Origin: Pictodentalium vernedei
Taxonomy: Eukaryota > Mollusca > Scaphopoda > Dentaliida > Dentaliidae
NCBI GenBank assembly: GCA_031216915.1
Contig: CM062288.1
Location: 175,997,919-176,061,918, forward strand
Length of the DNA stretch: 64,000 nucleotides
Direction of reading: 5' to 3'
Notes under the pieces: model-generated
Database searches by the model: none
What the model saw: the letters and a program-made list of their open reading frames with translations, nothing else
What the model was told of the DNA's origin: nothing
Shown: positions 45,613 through 56,941 of the stretch, piece after piece
Layout of the letters: every line of letters begins with the position of its first letter
Position numbering within the stretch: position 1 is the stretch's first letter
Made by a program: the position numbers and the translations under genes

Positions 45613-45821
45613 CACGAGAACGCACCAAGACGAGGGCAAAAGGAATTGCCCTAAAGGAACCGAACTGGAAATAACAGAGGTGAGAGCAGTAGAAGAAAAA
45701 GGTGAAATCAACAGAAACAGAAAGTAGAAGAACACCCTCAAATACAGGAGAAGGTGGCAGAAAAAAACCGGTGGGTACATGACAGAACCCAGACGGTCGA
45801 CAGGGACCGAAAAAACAGAAA

Positions 45822-46034
45822 TTTCATGTTACTAAACATTCAGACAAACATTTATTCAAATCAGAACTTTCATACAAAAGTTCTGTACAAAAAACTGATT
45901 GCACTAACTAAGGTACAAAATGGCTGCTAGTGGCCATGTTGAATTTTGGACCGCACCCAAAAACAGAAATTCAGCCCTCAAAAGAGTGGAGAAATCCTGT
46001 CCAGACAGTCCCAGATTGACACCTAACTCCAAAA
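45822..46034. repeat. Duplicated segment, copy 1 left part
   Basis: ATTTCATGTTACTAAACATTCAG to CACCTAACTCCAAAATTAA matches 49153-49369 almost exactly. Copy 1 then continues at 48418 on the far side of the TTAA transposon. The text is a member of the 3.3-5.5 kb repeat family (TACAAAATGGCTGC). Confidence 0.85.
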
Positions 46035-46038
46035 TTAA

Positions 46039-48413
46039 GGTGATTCTAAACTGAAGATTGTAGTTTGAGTGGACAGGTCGAAAACATGATGTTTTTTCAT
46101 TACTTTTCAATAGTAATGGTTATTTAATACATGAATGATTGCTTCCTACCTAATAGATTACAAAAATGTGATAAAAATTTTTAAAAAAAGAAATTACTCA
46201 CCAAAAAAATGCTTTTGAAAATCCCTAACTCACGGTCAACTTCCTGCCACAAAAACTTAAAATATGAATCTCACATTGAAGAATATGTTTTCTATGTGCA
46301 CTAGAGAACAACAGTTGAGTCATAACTTTTTAAAAAATAAATCCAATTGTATGTTTATTTAAATTTTTGATGGACCACTGGATGCACTGGTCCAGCCATT
46401 TTTGCACAGGGAACTATTTACAGTTCAAAAGTATGGCACACCGTACTAATCAGTAATCTAGTTGACCGCCCCAGGAAATATTAGCCATACAAGTGATATA
46501 TCTGTTCTGAACCTCTTCCACAAGTAAAACTGTCTTGACATGAAATGACCCTGTTGAAAGTGTAGCGTCAAATCCCAATAATAGAAAATAAAAGACTGCG
46601 TGGCCACACCTCCCCCCCCCCCCCCCACCACAAAAAATAGAATTTTTCAAAATTGAAAAAGGGACATAACTCTGGCAAAAATTGTCGGATCAAACCCTGA
46701 TTTGACTTGACCTGCATTTTATGTCACTGAACCTACACAACAAATTTTATTTGATTCTGCCAATTACAGCTCAAGTTATTGGTTGGAAACTAAAAAAAGG
46801 AGTTTTCAAAGTTGAAAAAGTGTGACACTGGAATCACCTACCAGGACTACATGCAGGCTCGAAAGGAAGTTATGGAATTGAATTCCGCCAATAAGTCGTA
46901 TCGATTGACCAATACTTACAGTGCTCAAAGTATAAAATATTCGTCCAATTATTGAAAAAATCCGATAAGGTGGTTAATGTATAAAAGTGTTTTTAATGTG
47001 TTAAATGCCATGTTTTGGATCATGAATGAACTCATGTTGTGTCAGAAACCTACCTTGTATTATTTTTTTGGTGGGAGTTGACCCGTGGCGACTTGACCCG
47101 TAGCGAGTTGACCCGTTCCCAAAAATTTGAAGCTCGATTGTGCCTTGTGTGTGTTGCCATACTTCACTTTCGTGGAGAATTTCTATGCAACGACTAATAA
47201 AATAATTTTCTAGAGAAAAATTTCATGTTCACACTTCTGTCATATTTTATTTGTGATTAGGAGGTCTAGTGGGGTGGCTGGACAGAAAAAAAAATATTTT
47301 TCGCACTTTGAACAAGCGCCTTACCAACGCATGTGGCTTTCCGGTGACAACAACTTCGATCAACAAACACTTGCAGGCATGAGTCTAATAGCCCACAGAT
47401 TATTCGAAATTATCGATGATCTTTATGGATTGCAAACAAATTTAATGAAATGCATCGTTTACAATGATTCGCAATGTAAATCACACCAGATCGCAAAATT
47501 AGGAGCATTATTTCTGGAACTCCAGAACTTTCTGGAAACCAGACCGAAACGGGGCCGAATGACAGACCAATAAAGTTAACCATCAATATTACATGACGAA
47601 TAATAGTTCCCCCGATTTGCGATTAAAAGAAGTGAAAAAGCAACCAGTTTACGAATATTTCAACAACGAAAGAATACAGCATGGGTTTCTAATTCCACTA
47701 TGTCACCGTTTTGTTAATTAAAGAAAATTGAAATTTTTGTTCTCTATTGGTAATTTTGGCGCTTGAATACAAACTAATGGCAAGGTCGAGCCATGTAAAC
47801 AAATTAATTGCTTCAGTTGGTGAGGGAAGAATATTTACATAGAACAGACAATCAATGCAATTTGCCTCTATTAGTCTGCCTCCCTTGAGATATATCGACA
47901 ATCAGAATTTCAGCAGTGGTATTGTCATGAGAATTTACGGGACATGTGGCGAAATCTTTTGTCGCAATGTTGCCCACAACCTTCAATGTTTTGAATTTCC
48001 CACCGTAAACATGGCGGACACTTTTGAGACTGAAACGACCCAGGTTGACAACGTGCTTAGTCCTATCTTCGATGTGTTTTATTAAAAATTAAGACTCAAC
48101 TGCTGCAGTACATTACTGATAGCTCACGTTGGTTGTTCATTGGAAGGTGAGGCGTCTCGCTATTTTTTTAAAACCTGTCCACGCCATTTCCGACTTTTTG
48201 ACAGTACACATTTTCTAATGTCTCCAAATGACTCGTAAATTTGTTAAATGCATATTTTGCGGGTCCCATCACGTTCTATGTGACATGACCATTCCCCCCA
48301 ACCCTGGTATCCAAGGGCAAGGCTGTTTCGTTGCCAAGTTATTGTTCAATGAAATGTTCACATGTTTCTGTGTTTCTGGCTTCCATGTTGGAAGCCATGA
48401 CTTTAGAATCACC
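46039..48413. mobile_element. TTAA-flanked DNA transposon, 2375 bp, class unsure
   Basis: The ends GGTGATTCTAAA (46039) and TTTAGAATCACC (to 48413) form a perfect 12-bp inverted repeat, with TTAA at 46035-46038 and 48414-48417. The paralogous segment at 49353-49380 reads CTCCAAAATTAATTCATCAA, exactly the site with one TTAA and no insert. TTAA duplication is shared by piggyBac and Kolobok; GG termini do not look like piggyBac's CCC, so Kolobok is a candidate. Three modest plus-strand frames (47253-47573; 47855-48085; 48228-48437, with KCIFCGSHHVLC) show no transposase motif I recognise. A G/C run lies at 46612-46626. Confidence 0.88.
47084..47116 (+). repeat. Short tandem GTTGACCCGTRGCGA repeat
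   Basis: GAGTTGACCCGTGGCGACTTG, then ACCCGTAGCGAGTTGACCCG: about three copies of a 15-bp unit inside the TTAA transposon. It resembles a binding-site cluster, but its function is unknown. Confidence 0.55.
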
Positions 48414-48417
48414 TTAA

Positions 48418-48541
48418 TTCATCAACCGAAAAATTAATTGTCGAATCGCGTGATGTCGAAAACAAAACATTCGCGAAAACGAAAAAGTAAATAATAAACA
48501 ATGAGATAATCCAAACTGGATTTATCGGTGGGAAACCAATT
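48418..48541. repeat. Duplicated segment, copy 1 right part
   Basis: ATTCATCAACCGAAAAATTAA through AAACTGGATTTATCGGTGGG and GAAACCAATTG matches 49373-49496. Together with 45822-46034 it reconstructs the contiguous copy 2. Confidence 0.85.
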
Positions 48542-49152
48542 GCTAGCCCGAGCTGTATTGACATGTGTACTTACAGTGTATAAGTAGCACTGAATAAATC
48601 AAAGTCCATCTAATTTGCATAATGTCTGCACGAGAAAAAACCCATATTATATGTGATGTATTCAATGTTATTTATTCAAATCAGAACTTTCATACAAAAG
48701 TTCTGTACAAAAAACTGATTGCACTAATTTTGGTACAAAATGGCTACAGACGGCCATCTTGAATTTTGGACCGCACCCAATAACACTCGTTCTCGTCCCA
48801 TGGTGATAACAAAGGTACCCAAGAAGTTTTGTAAAGATCGGTTCATAAATACGGCCTCATGCCTGAGATGTATAGAAGCTGTGTATAAAAAACTGATTGG
48901 ACCTAATTTCGGTACAAATTGGACACTGGCAGCCATCTTGAATTTTGGACCGCACCCAGAAACACTTGTTCTCATGCCAAGGTGATAAAAAGGTACCCAA
49001 GAAGTTTTGTGAAGATCGGTTCATAAATACAGCCCCTAGCCTGAGCCGTATTGACATGTGTACTTACTGTGTGTAAGTAGCACTGAAAAAATCGAAATTC
49101 ATCTAATTTGCAGAATTTCTGCACAAGAAAAAAACCCATATTATATGTGATG
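48542..49152 (+). repeat. Array fragment of the 335-bp family
   Basis: Blocks TTGACATGTGTACTTACAGT, ATAACAAAGGTACCCAAGAAG, AAGATCGGTTCATAAAT and TACAAAATGGCTACAG show about 1.8 units of the family seen at 3.3-5.5 kb. Confidence 0.75.
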
Positions 49153-49565
49153 TATTTCATGTTACTAAACATTCAGACAAACATTTATTCAAATCAGAAC
49201 TTTCATACAGAAGTTCTGTACAAAAAACTGATTGCACTAACTAAGGTACAAAATGGCTGATAGTGGCCATGTTGAATTTTGGACCGCACCCCAAAACAGA
49301 AATTCAGCCCTCAAAAGAGTGGAGAAATCCTGTCCAGACAGTCCCAGGTTGACACCTAACTCCAAAATTAATTCATCAACCGAAAAATTAATTGTCGAAT
49401 AGCGTGATGTCGAAAACAAAACATTCGCGAAAACGAAAAAGTAAATAATAAACAATGAGATAATCCAAACTGGATTTATCGGTGGGAAACCAATTGTTTA
49501 CAGACAGATGGATGGACCAACGGATGGACATGACTATAGCCCTGACTATCAACAGTCAGGCTAAA
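49153..49565 (+). repeat. Duplicated segment copy 2 with hairpin end
   Basis: Carries the uninterrupted form of copy 1 (empty TTAA site near 49366-49369). It continues through GGGAAACCAATTG into an ACAGATGGATGGACC tract and the hairpin end CCTGACTATCAACAGTCAGGCTAA (about 49541-49564). Confidence 0.8.
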
Positions 49566-50330
49566 AATGCATTTTGTACCAAAGAGAAAATATTGCTTAA
49601 ATGGCCCTGGGTGAGGAGGGGGTGGGGGTGGGGGTGGGGTGTGTTAGGGGAGTCCATTTTTTTTCCGCACATGGTCAATCTAAATCCTTCAGAATGCATT
49701 TTTCGCAAAGAGAGAAAAAAAAAGCCTAACTGGCACCATGTGGGGGGGGGGGGGGGGGGGAGGGGGGTATGGAGGGGGGGGGGGGGGGGTGTTTTTAACC
49801 ACAAACTTTAACCAAAACTGTAAAAAAGCATTTTGGACGAAAGAAAGAAAAAAGTGCCTAATTGACCCCCGGGGGAGGGGGAGGGGGAGGGGGAGGGGGA
49901 TTACGTGAGTTTTAAAAAAGGTTCTGCATGCAGTTACTGTAAATAGTTCAAAATGCATATTGGAATAAAGAAGAAAAAAATGCCTAATTGGGGGGTGGGG
50001 TGGGAGGGGTGTGGGAGGGGTGGTGGTGTAAGTCTGGGTTTTTACCACAAACTTTAACTTTAAAAACTGTAAAAAAAACATTTTTGACGAAAGAAAAAAA
50101 AAGGTGCCTAATTGGCCCCCAGTGGGGGTGGGGGGGGGGGGGCAGGGGGAGGGGCAGGGGAGGGGGGTTTACATGAGTTTATAAAAAAGGTTCTGCATGG
50201 AGTGACTGTAAATAGTTCAAAATGCATATTGGAGGAAAGAAAAAAAGAACAAAAATGACTAATTGGGGGGGGGGGGAGCGAGGAGGGGGGAAGGGGCTGG
50301 GCAGAGAAATAACTTCAACAATTTTCATTG
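49566..50330 (+). repeat. G-tract tandem repeat, six units
   Basis: Units (AAATCCTTCAGAATGCATTTT or AAATAGTTCAAAATGCATATT, then AAAGAAAAAAATGCCTAATTG, then G-rich run) occur near 49566, 49680, 49825, 49945, 50075 and 50220. Long G runs lie at 49742-49760, 49778-49789, 50130-50143 and 50264-50277, with (GGGGGA)n at 49868-49900. Gly- and Pro-rich frames here are artefacts. Confidence 0.88.
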
Positions 50331-51485
50331 GATAATTGTGGTCATCAAACTTGACCAAGAGACATGTACTGAAAAGAATTGAAATCTGTTAACTTTTGTT
50401 TAAGTTATGGCATAAAGAAAGCTCGAACAGACGGATGGACTAACAGATGGACGGACTGACAAATGGACTGACAGACAGACGGACGGAACAAGCTCTGTGC
50501 TATATCCCTCCCTTTTGGGAGGGGATAAAAAGTAATAAAGTAGAAGCCTAATTTGAAATTTAGAGAAACTAAGTTCAAAAACGTTGTGAAAAGGGTTAAA
50601 TTAAAGCCAGTATTATTTGAAATCATTGTGTACAGCTTCAGTAGACCTTGCCTGAAATGAAAAAAAGAAATGACGTAACAGAGTGTTTGGAGAATGAAAG
50701 GTAGAAACTTGAAAAGCAGAACTTTAATCCGAAACTTTAAGCTGGGAATACTAAGTAAAATTCATTGGCAAAAAAGGGTTAAATATTTCCTAAAACCGAT
50801 AAAAGAAATCACTGATGTAAATGGAATCATTAAGTTGTATTGACCATGCAAGAATTAGAGTAAGAAAGTATGTGGCAAAGTCTAATTTCAAATACAAAGA
50901 AAGTAAGTCTGAAAACATGTTTAAAGGGGGTTAAAATCATGCCGATATTAATGAAAATCACTGTAGAAATGTTCAATAGATAGTAGACATTATCCCAAAT
51001 AAAAAACAGTGAGATTCCACTAAACTGTTTGAAGAATTAAAGGTGTAATTTTAACCCCCCCCCCCCCCGCCAAAAAAAATATAAAAACTTTAACTAAAAA
51101 CTTTAACCTGGAAGTTGTAAGTGAAATTGCCATACAAAAAAGGGTTAAATATTTCCCAAAATAACATGAAACATAAAAAAACTAAAAACAAAATGAGAAT
51201 GATACAATCAATAGTAATATCAATTTAAAAGAAAAAAAAAACCCAAAAAACTTCAAGGTTGACTAAAAAACTTTAACCACAAACTTAAACCTAAACTCCA
51301 AATGTTAACAAACAGACAGAAGAAAGTCACGACTAAACAGGAAAAAAAAACCGACTTGAACCTTCAGTAAAAAACTTTAACCACAAACTTTAACCCAAAC
51401 TCTAAATGTTAACAGACGGACAGATGGACAGACAGACGGGCGAAAGTCATGACTTTTGCCCTCACTGTAAACAGTCGGGCTAAAA
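50331..51485 (+). repeat. Two hairpin tails around diverged units (as at 11.3-12.1 kb)
   Basis: GACGGATGGACT-type tract and TATCCCTCCCTTTTGGGAGGGGATAAAAAG (50503-50532) come first. Then AAACTTTAATCCGAAACTTT units, a C run (51054-51068), GACAGACAGACGGGCG, and the end CTCACTGTAAACAGTCGGGCTAA (51461-51483). The order of modules equals that at 11256-12150. Confidence 0.8.
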
Positions 51486-51494
51486 ATGAATAAA

Positions 51495-51615
51495 ATCATC
51501 GTCGTTTCGCCCCTCAAACCCGGGTCGTTTCGCCCCAATATAGGGGGGGGGGGGGGCGAAACGACCCGGACGAAACAACCCGGGGCGAACAGGAATTAGG
51601 GCGAAATGACCCGAT
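51495..51615. repeat. Inverted GGGTCGTTTCGCCCC repeats around a G run
   Basis: GTCGTTTCGCCCCTCAAACCC and GGGTCGTTTCGCCCCAATATA face GGGGCGAAACGACCCGGACG and GGGCGAAATGACCCG across a G run (51543-51556). Probably a small foldback or MITE remnant. Direct flank duplication was not found. Confidence 0.55.
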
Positions 51616-52031
51616 GTACCATTTACAACTACAGTGTAGGTAATATCGAGTTTCATAAGTATGCATGATGTCAATCGGTACGAGATTTCTATAGGACGCT
51701 TACTTATCATAATAAAAAAAATCCTCGAAATGCACTTCTAAGAAAATCAGTTAAAACACATCATGTAAAATCGTTATCCTGAGTTAATTCCATCATTCAG
51801 AATTACAAAATGACGAAACCTAATCATTCCTGCAGATCTGATTTGATGTTAGGACAGTGTGAATTGCTCAAACCTCTGAGCTTGAGCATTTGTTTAGCAC
51901 ATATTCAATTCCCAGAAGAATACCAAATAATAATAACCTGATAATTCTGTCATAAATATGTTAGCATTTCAGTTACTAGAATCAATTTTATGCCCCCTTT
52001 TATGGCTTAATGTTCAAAATCTTTCTCGATA

Positions 52032-52111
52032 GTGAATTTCCAACTAGGGGGAGGGACCAGGAGGTAGATTTCCACCTCCCGATCCCTCACCCTAGATGGA
52101 AATTCACTACC
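52032..52111. repeat. Imperfect palindrome, about 38-bp arms
   Basis: AGTGAATTTCCAACTAGGGG with GAGGGACCAGGAGGTAG pairs with CACCTCCCGATCCCTC and CTAGATGGAAATTCACT. The loop is a few bases. A C run and (CAC)n follow at 52117-52149. 51616-52031 and 52150-52505 hold no recognised gene. Confidence 0.7.
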
Positions 52112-52511
52112 TTACAACCCCCCCCCCCCCCCCACCACCACCACCACCATCGGAAAGCGCTGGCGACGTTCCTCGTTGCACCATGACCCTGCCCTACTAA
52201 TTACTGACCAAACAGATTCAAACCAAGCAAAGCCAACTAAAACTGATCATACTAATTATCAATCAAAACAGATTGGATATACAGAATGGCGGCCCCTATA
52301 TACCCCGCCCCTCTTCGAGATATTATATGCCAAACCTAGAAGCAGTTGAAGCAGCAGTTGGGGAGAGGATTTTTAATGTTTCATCCAATATGCTGGACAA
52401 GAGTTGTGGCCCTTGTTGGATTCTTTGAGTTCAACAAGGGACACTCTGGCAAAAAAAATGTACAGTATATCTTATGTGGAGATCTTTTCCCCCACTGTCT
52501 TAGTCTATCTG

Positions 52512-54508
52512 AGTAGTATGTCTCGCACGTTTGAGGTAAAGGTTGCCGGACCCCGGTGCCGGACCCCGGAAGTGATGTCATGTCACGTGACGTAGTGGCG
52601 CCATGTTGTGTTGTCATGGTAACCCGCGTGAGCGGCCATGTTGTGACGTCATCTCCATAGTGATACGTGAGGTGAGTGCGCATGCGCAGCGCGTGTTGTT
52701 AGGGTGATACGAGCTTCCGTCGTCCATTTTGTATACTGGAGGCCGTCATCTTGGTTTCTATGGTAGCACGTGATTGCTATGTTACCTGAGGCCTACAATA
52801 AGACAGGGGTATGTTCGGAGGGTATGATCGATTGAATCGGAGTATTTTCTGGAACGACTTCCCTGGATAATTACCACAAACAACCCGACAATCCCTCCAA
52901 ATCACCAAATCCCCCCCAAAATCACCGAAATTGACTTTATTTCCCCAATTTATCGGCTTAGCACGTAGTGCTATAGTACTAAGGGGGTACCGGGGGTGCG
53001 TTCGATTGAACAGGAGTAATGTTCTGCCTTAGAATTCTCCCAGAATCCCTTTTTTGATCCCTATCCCATGACGTTTTTCCCCTATTAAGAATAGCACGTA
53101 GTGCTATAGGACAAATTTACCCAGAATTCTCTGCTTCTATCTATATATGCAATAGTTATCGTCTATCTGACCCTGTTCCTTTGTTCTAGAGTATACTCCA
53201 GTAGCGTAGAAGAGCCTATCAACTGGAACAGTATACCTTATTATTGCTATATTTAGCAATTTCTAGTCTATTCTTGTTAGTTCTGACCCTATTCCAAGTA
53301 CACTTGTTGTTTCATTCATCTAGATAATAACTAACCAATCAGATTGCTTGATTTCCCATAACCTGTATGCAGAGTTATCTCCCTTCTGTATAATAAAAGC
53401 CTATATCCAATGGCCATATCCCATGGAATCCCATTTTTTCAAAACACCTGTGGCTATGGAATCCCTTTTTTGTCGTATGAGGCCATGAGGGCTATGTAAA
53501 AACCCCCAATGAGTCCTCATTTATTATTCCTCATAGCCTCATTGAATTTTGAGGTTATGAGGACCATTAAAAATCCCTCAATGAGGTATAATTTACTACG
53601 ACTCTTAGCCTCATTTCAGTATTTAACAGGTATATCATATGGAATCCCATTTTGGAAAACGCCTGTGACTGTGGAATCCCTTTTTTGTCGTATGAGGCCA
53701 TGAGGGCTATGTAAAAGCCCTCAATGAGTCCTCATTTATTATCCCTCATAGCCTCATTGAATTTTGAGGTTATGAGGACCATTAAAAATCCCTCAATGAG
53801 GTATAATTTACTACGACTCTTAGCCTCATTTCAGTATTTGAGGATACCTATGGCCTGGTATTGTATTATTCGAAGATACCTATCGAGGATACCTTTAGGA
53901 GAATCCCTTTTTTTGTCGTATGAGGCCATGAGGGCTATGTAAAAGTCCTCAATGAGTCCTCATTTATTATCCCTCATAGCCTCATTGAATTTTGAGGTTA
54001 TGAGGACCATTAAAAATCCCTCAATGAGGGATTTTTAATACGACTCTTATCTTCATTTCAGTATTTGAGGATACCTATGGCCTGGTATTGTATTATTTGA
54101 GGATACCCATTGAGGATACCTATCGAGGATACCTTCTGGAGAAGCCCTTTTGTGTCGCATTAGGCTATGTAAAAACCCTAAATGGGTCTAATGTAGTCTT
54201 ACCAACCACTTCCATCTTGTCGCAAAAGCTCCAAGGCCATTACAGGTCTATGGCCTATCTGTCCTATCATTAGCTTCTACAGCAGTCTTGTTCCATTGCG
54301 GCCTTGTACCAGTACTATTGGCTTCTGTTATTCTGCCCCATATCTCATCCATTACTTCCTAGCTATACCTATCTCAGTCTCGACTATAACATTGATCAAG
54401 GTTGAATCAGATTTCCCCTGTATACATATAAGGCATTCCGTTATTGAGATTCCTAGCCGAGTCCGTAAAATTTGGATTCCATGTTTTAACATCGACACTC
54501 GAGGGTAT
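52512..54508 (+). repeat. Left TIR arm, with three internal 215-bp subrepeats
   Basis: The outer part carries CpG-rich text (GGACCCCGG, CACGTGACGTAG, CGCATGCGCAGCGCG). The inner part has three copies of a unit with TTTGTCGTATGAGGCCATGAG, GAGTCCTCATTTATTAT and CCTCAATGAGG, at about 53430, 53650 and 53900. Confidence 0.85.
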
Positions 54509-55152
54509 GGAAAGGGGCTAATAAAGCCTAATTCATCAACTACAACAAGAACCCGAACATATACAACTGACAGCCAAGATCGAAGGGAACACAACATAAA
54601 CTATGATTTAATCTTAACGCCCAATATATGCAATACAATTTTTAACCTGAATGTACTGTAACCCCTAAATCGAACTAGTTGGAAACAACTGAACAGAACC
54701 AACTCAACTACAGTTGAACTGTTGAAGTAGCAGTGAACGAAGATCCAACACAACCAAGATCGAAGTGAACAGAAGAAATTGAAGAAAATCGAACTGATCA
54801 GATCGAATATAATCAAACTCGAAGTGAATTGACCATGAATAATGAACGAAGATCCAACACAACCAAGATCGAAGTGAACATAACAAAGTTTTCAACTGAA
54901 TGGACTATAACCCCTAAATATAAGCCTCTTGAACTGAACAAAATTGAATGAACCCTATGAAGCCAATACAGTTTTTAACTATAACCTCTATAACCCAGTG
55001 TAAACCCCTTGAACTTTTTGAATTGTTTGAATGAACTTTTTATATCTAATATAAATAAACACCCTTTGAAGTGAATGAATTTTTAAACTTCATAAATTTT
55101 AACTGAATGAACAACAACCCAATAAACTAAATTCTTCCAATAGGGAAGGGGA
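54509..55152. other. Spacer of the giant-TIR element
   Basis: AT-rich, with a direct repeat of GAACGAAGATCCAACACAAC plus CAAGATCGAAGTGAACA (54735-54780 and 54843-54888). No gene or domain is visible. Confidence 0.6.
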
Positions 55153-56935
55153 ATACCTTCGAGTGTCGATGTTAAAGCATGGAATCCAAATTTTACGGAC
55201 TCGGCTAGGAATCTCAATAACGGAATGCCTTATATGTATACAGGGGAAATCTGATTCAACCTTGATCAATGTTATAGTCGAGACTGAGATAGGTATAGCT
55301 AGGAAGTAATGGATGAGATATGGGGCAGAATAACAGAAGCCAATAGTACTGGTACAAGGCCGCAATGGAACAAGACTGCTGTAGAAGCTAATGATAGGAC
55401 AGATAGGCCATAGACCTGTAATGGCCTTGGAGCTTTGGCGACAAGATGGAAGTGGTTGGTAAGACTACATTAGACCCATTGAGGGTTTTTACATAGCCTA
55501 ATGCGACACAAAAGGGCTTCTCCAGAAGGTATCCTCGATAGGTATCTTCAGTAGGTATCCTCAAATAATACAATACCAGGCCATAGGTATCCTCAAATAC
55601 TGAAATGAGGATAAGAGTCGTATTAAAAATCCCTCATTGAGGGATTTTTAATGGTCCTCATAACCTCAAAATTCAATGAGGCTATGAGGGATAATAAATG
55701 AGGACTCATTGAGGGCTTTTACATAGCCCTCATGGCCTCATACGACAAAAAAGGGATTCCACAGTCACAGGCGTTTTCCAAAATGGGATTCCATATGATA
55801 TACCTGTTAAATACTGAAATGAGGCTAAGAGTCGTAGTAAATTATACCTCATTGAGGGATTTTTAATGGTCCTCATAACCTCAAAATTCAATGAGGCTAT
55901 GAGGGATAATAAATGAGGACTCATTGAGGGTTTTTACATAGCCCTCATGGCCTCATACGACAAAAAAGGGATTCCATAGCCACAGGTGTTCTGCAAAAAT
56001 GGGATTCCATGGGATATGGCCATTGGATATAGGCTTTTATTATACAGAAGGGAGATAACTCTGCATACAGGTTATGGGAAATCAAGCAATCTGATTGGTT
56101 AGTTATTATCTAGATAAATGAAACAACAAGAGTACATGGAATAGGGTCAGAACTAACAAGAATAGACTAGAAATTGCTAAATATAGCAATAATAAGGTAT
56201 ACTGTTCCAGTTGATAGGCTCTTCTACGCTACTGGAGTAAACTCTAGAACAAAAGGAACAGGGTCAGATAGACGATAATAACTATTGCATATATAGATAG
56301 AAGCAGAGAATTCTGGGTAAATTTGTCCTATAGCACTACGTGCTATTCTTAATAGGGGAAAAACGTCATGGGATAGGGATCAAAAAAGGGATTCTGGGAG
56401 AATTCTAAGCCAGAACATTACTCCTGTTCAATCGAACGCACCCCCAGTACCCCCTTAGTACTATAGCACTACGTGCTAAGCCGATAAATTGGGGAAATAA
56501 AGTCAATTTCGGTGATTTTGGGGGGGGGGGGGTGGATTTTGGTGATTTGGAGGGATTGTCGGGTTGTTTGTGGTAATTATCCAGGGAAGTCGTTCCAGAA
56601 AATACTCCGATTCAATCGAACATACCCTCCGAACATACCCCTGTCTTATTGTAGGCCTCAGGTAACATAGCAATCACGTGCTACCATAGAAACCAAGATG
56701 GCGGCCTCCAGTATACAAAATGGACGACGGAAGCTCGTATCACCCTAACAACACGCGCTGCGCATGCGCACTCACCTCACGTATCACTATGGAGATGACG
56801 TCACAACATGGCCACTCATGCGGGTTACCATGACAACACAACATGGCACCACTACGTCACGTGACATGACATCACTTCCGGGGTCCAGCACTGGGGTCCG
56901 GCAACCTTTACCTCAAACGTGCGAGACATACTACT
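55153..56935 (-). repeat. Right TIR arm, with two internal 215-bp subrepeats
   Basis: Reverse complement of the left arm but about 214 bp shorter, which equals one missing subrepeat. Outer-arm differences are mostly C-to-T or G-to-A at CpG sites. A G run at 56520-56532 replaces a shorter C run in the left arm. Confidence 0.85.
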
Positions 56936-56941
56936 TATCTG

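Larger units (their letters stand above)
40128..45815 (-). mobile_element. DIRS-like tyrosine-recombinase retrotransposon, decayed
   Basis: Minus-strand order is 5' tandem repeats (45.6-44.75 kb), gag (44731-43228), RT-RNase H (43250-41660), tyrosine recombinase (about 41440-40830), then terminal repeats. The 3' end has a segment at 40128-40191 whose reverse complement recurs at 40486-40552 (AAATTTCCTTTCTTATTATA, TACCTACCGAAATTGTTTAC). The latter is directly joined to CAACCTACCTCAATTGTTTA, a layout like the internal complementary region next to a terminal repeat in DIRS elements. The 5' terminus is lost at about 45820, where an unrelated repeat begins. The interior is GC-richer than its surroundings. 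Multiple frameshifts and a nonsense codon make it inactive. Confidence 0.82.
52512..56935. mobile_element. Polinton/Maverick-like nonautonomous element, 4.4 kb, giant TIRs
   Basis: The ends AGTAGTATGTCTCGCACG... and ...CGTGCGAGACATACTACT are exact complements, and the flanks TATCTG (52506-52511 and 56936-56941) are a perfect 6-bp duplication. Inverted arms run 52512 to about 54508 and about 55153 to 56935 at roughly 97% identity by eye, around a 644-bp spacer. A 6-bp duplication, termini starting AG and very long TIRs are the Polinton hallmark. Polinton coding genes (DNA polymerase B, integrase, ATPase, protease, capsid) are all absent. Open frames appear mirrored in both arms, as expected for inverted DNA rather than genes. 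Flanking units at 52400-52505 and 57030-57150 are similar, so it landed in a tandem array. Confidence 0.8.

Noticed and set aside
45070..45674. Ser/Thr/Pro-rich protein encoded by 45.0-45.7 kb
   Set aside because: It is the 102-bp tandem repeat of the DIRS 5' region read in several frames.
47988..48085. Start of a host gene (ATGGCGGACACTTTTGAG with a good start context at about 48010)
   Set aside because: The frame stops after 24 codons, lies inside the TTAA transposon and has no supported splice partner.
49556..50176. Pro- or Gly-rich proteins around 49.5-50.2 kb
   Set aside because: Produced by long G runs; no conserved non-repetitive part.
54296..54661. A 121-codon frame starting MRPCTSTIGFCYS
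   Set aside because: The same frame appears mirrored at 55099-55365 because it lies in the inverted arm; no domain is visible, and other arm frames behave alike.
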